Both the position numbers and the translations under genes were made by a program. Below are positions 62,738-64,000 of a stretch of DNA of 64,000 nucleotides, in pieces. Position 1 is the stretch's first letter; every line of letters starts with the position of its first letter. This DNA is from Geoglobus acetivorans (GTDB lineage: Archaea; Halobacteriota; Archaeoglobi; Archaeoglobales; Archaeoglobaceae): assembly GCF_000789255.1 (NCBI RefSeq), contig NZ_CP009552.1:1674001-1738000 (forward strand), given 5' to 3'. The notes below the pieces were generated by a model. The model had not been told where the DNA came from, did no database searches, and saw nothing but the letters and a program-made list of their open reading frames with translations.

Positions 62738-63106
62738 ATGAACTCAAAGCTTGCGAAAGCTTTGATAATTCTATTTTTTGTAATCTCAGCTATCTCAGTT
62801 GCCTCGGCAGTTAATGTTACTGTTACATTCAGCGATCTTAATCTGCAGAAGGGGTTGAAGGTTCTGGTTTACGATTATCAGGGCAAGCTGATCGGAGAGT
62901 TCAACACAACTGACACGCTGATCCTGAACACTCTGAACGCTACAAGCTACATTTTCGTTCTCAAGCCAACTGAACAGAGCTGGTTCAGTGATCCGTTTAA
63001 GGCAGTTGAACTGCTGAAAGTCTCTGCTCCTGTAGTTCTGAGCTATGCCCTGTATGGTGGAGTTGTTGTTGGACTTGCGTATCTCATGAGTCGCTTTTTC
63101 AGGTGA
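62738..63106 (+). CDS. Exported single-span protein of the element
   Basis: A 122-residue protein with signal peptide (MNSKLAKALIILFFVISAIS, cut after about residue 24), a beta-rich external domain of about 65 residues (VTVTFSDLNLQKGLKVLVYD at its start, several N-x-T sites), and a C-terminal span (APVVLSYALYGGVVVGLAYL) with a short basic tail. A virus envelope or pilus-like role is possible; no family is recognised. The ribosome binding site GGAGGTGC precedes the ATG. Confidence 0.6.
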   Translation: MNSKLAKALIILFFVISAISVASAVNVTVTFSDLNLQKGLKVLVYDYQGKLIGEFNTTDTLILNTLNATSYIFVLKPTEQSWFSDPFKAVELLKVSAPVVLSYALYGGVVVGLAYLMSRFFR

Positions 63107-63110
63107 TATT

Positions 63111-63278
63111 ATGGGCAGAAAAATCAAGAGAATGAATTTCAGGAGCAAGAAGGCTTACAGAAGGTGGCTCGCTTATGGTCATGCTACTGGCGTTTTTGAA
63201 AGAACACCCGGCAATGTGAAGGTGTATATTCGTGGCAGGCCTCACAGGGTTAAGCATTCAAGGAGGAGAAGGACATGA
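63111..63278 (+). CDS. Small highly basic protein of the element
   Basis: A 55-residue protein with over a third Arg, Lys and His: MGRKIKRMNFRSKKAYRRWL, then AYGHATGVFERTPGN, and an end with a run of Arg. It could be a nucleic-acid-packaging or virion protein; the short FRSKKAYRRWLAYGH block looks like a conserved motif. The stop codon overlaps the next ATG by 4 nt, so translation is coupled to the following gene. Confidence 0.65.
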   Translation: MGRKIKRMNFRSKKAYRRWLAYGHATGVFERTPGNVKVYIRGRPHRVKHSRRRRT

Positions 63279-64000
63279 AGGGCAAAACAACGATTTTAAG
63301 CATGATTCTCATTTTCATGATTCTGAATGTCCTCGACTTAGCTTTAACTGTTTCAGCAGTTGAAAATGGAAAAGGAGTTGAAGGAAACCCAGTCATGGCT
63401 TATCTGCTCGAAAACAGCTCTGTTGCATTCACAGCAGTTAAAATCGTTGCAGGATTCGCAATCGCATTTTTACTGTTCAAGCTGTCCACAAAGAACAAAA
63501 AAGCTGCGAGAATTACTGCGATGCTGATTGTTGCTGCGTATGTACTTGTTGCTTTAAATAATGCTGTTGTCAACGCAGAAGAGATAACTTACAGCAAAAC
63601 TGTTACGGGGACGATCTACGGCGGAGTTTACAGTTATAACAAAACAGGTTCTTCAAGCGGTTTGGCAAGTTATGATAACTACGAAAAAATAGGTTATTTA
63701 CTATGGAATTATGATAAATTACCAATTATTCAGAACATGTATTTTTACGTTTATGGTGCAGATATACGAATAAACTTCAATAATGGAACAAGGGCAAGCA
63801 TAGGTGTTGGTCAAACTTATCAAGTATCTGCTACGCTCAGTGGAGACCCAAATAAGAGAATTACAATCGCAGTTACGAGGTTTTCTGACAAATACTTGAT
63901 TTATGTTGAAGCCATCGACGAAATAACTGGAAGTGGTAATGTTTTGCATACAATAAGTTATGACAACTGGTATTTTGAGTATAGGTATGGCTCAGGAAGC
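63275..64000 (+). CDS. Membrane protein with DUF5658-like N-terminus (cut by window edge)
   Basis: At least 242 residues; the frame is still open at the window end. Residues 1-95 form three spans with the pattern LNVLDLALTVSAVENGKGVE and NPVMAYLL, as in DUF5658 proteins (N-x-x-D, G-x-E-x-N-P). The rest is an external domain rich in Tyr, Asn, Ser and Gly, for example YGGVYSYNKTGSSSGLASYD, which could be a virion spike or adhesin. It starts inside the stop of the previous gene (ATGA). Confidence 0.65.
   Translation, partial: MKGKTTILSMILIFMILNVLDLALTVSAVENGKGVEGNPVMAYLLENSSVAFTAVKIVAGFAIAFLLFKLSTKNKKAARITAMLIVAAYVLVALNNAVVNAEEITYSKTVTGTIYGGVYSYNKTGSSSGLASYDNYEKIGYLLWNYDKLPIIQNMYFYVYGADIRINFNNGTRASIGVGQTYQVSATLSGDPNKRITIAVTRFSDKYLIYVEAIDEITGSGNVLHTISYDNWYFEYRYGSGS

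Overview
The window is chromosomal DNA of a hyperthermophilic euryarchaeon, most likely an Archaeoglobales member such as Geoglobus or a relative. Pointers are a PolD large subunit, archaeal DnaG, the archaeosine pair tgtA/arcS, F420 genes (cofC, cofG, cofH), methenyl-H4MPT cyclohydrolase, a fused IPCT/DIPP synthase (a solute typical of hyperthermophiles), and a cytochrome c maturation operon with small c-type cytochromes. Placing it in Geoglobus is an inference from this mix; no 16S gene is present. Many genes have TATA boxes about 25 nt upstream of the start codon, which indicates leaderless or short-leader transcripts.

Layout. 1-1610: a small toxin-antitoxin island (RelE tail, HEPN remnant, intact VapBC). 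1611-12051 (minus strand): tldE/tldD, arcS/tgtA, ccmC with a tiny ccmD-like gene, threonine dehydratase, Elp3 and two membrane proteins. 12091-15518: an AT-rich accessory island with two paralogous glycine-rich hydrophobic peptides, several small membrane proteins, a frameshifted SpoIIM/DUF95-like protein, a broken PIN gene and a FilR1-type regulator. 15651-34735: housekeeping and cofactor genes (sirtuin, Pth2, cofC, purP, MazG-like, THUMP protein, mch, polC, panE, CBS proteins, RNA ligase, cofG/cofH, archaeal shikimate kinase). 34736-39117: a MacB-type ABC module and the di-myo-inositol-phosphate enzyme. 39203-46235: a BlaI/M56-like regulatory pair, a convergent ccmH-ccmF-ccmH-cytochrome operon, a membrane winged-helix protein, a second cytochrome, a methyltransferase, DUF411 and rhodanese proteins. 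46487-51380: SHOCT protein, CopB and CopA. 51455-55177: a second ABC module ending in a small membrane protein with an HEFGH motif. 55178-56288: gene debris (antitoxin-like ORF, truncated MazF, broken ORF) around tRNA-Leu(UAG). 56289-61110: radical SAM protein, MFS transporter, DnaG and an ArsB/NhaD-like permease.

From 61140 to the right edge lies one end of an integrated virus or plasmid. The 3' half of tRNA-Glu(UUC) is fused in frame to the C-terminal part of an SSV-type integrase, followed by small signal-peptide, membrane and basic proteins of viral character. The other half of the integrase and the intact tRNA should lie beyond the window.

The best candidates for undescribed biology are the 12.2-15.5 kb peptide island, which looks like an archaeal bacteriocin-like cassette; the integrated element; the putative BlaI/M56 circuit beside cytochrome c maturation; and the ABC module carrying a possible membrane metalloprotease. 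Several genes here carry apparent frameshifts, one of them exactly in a GA dinucleotide tract.
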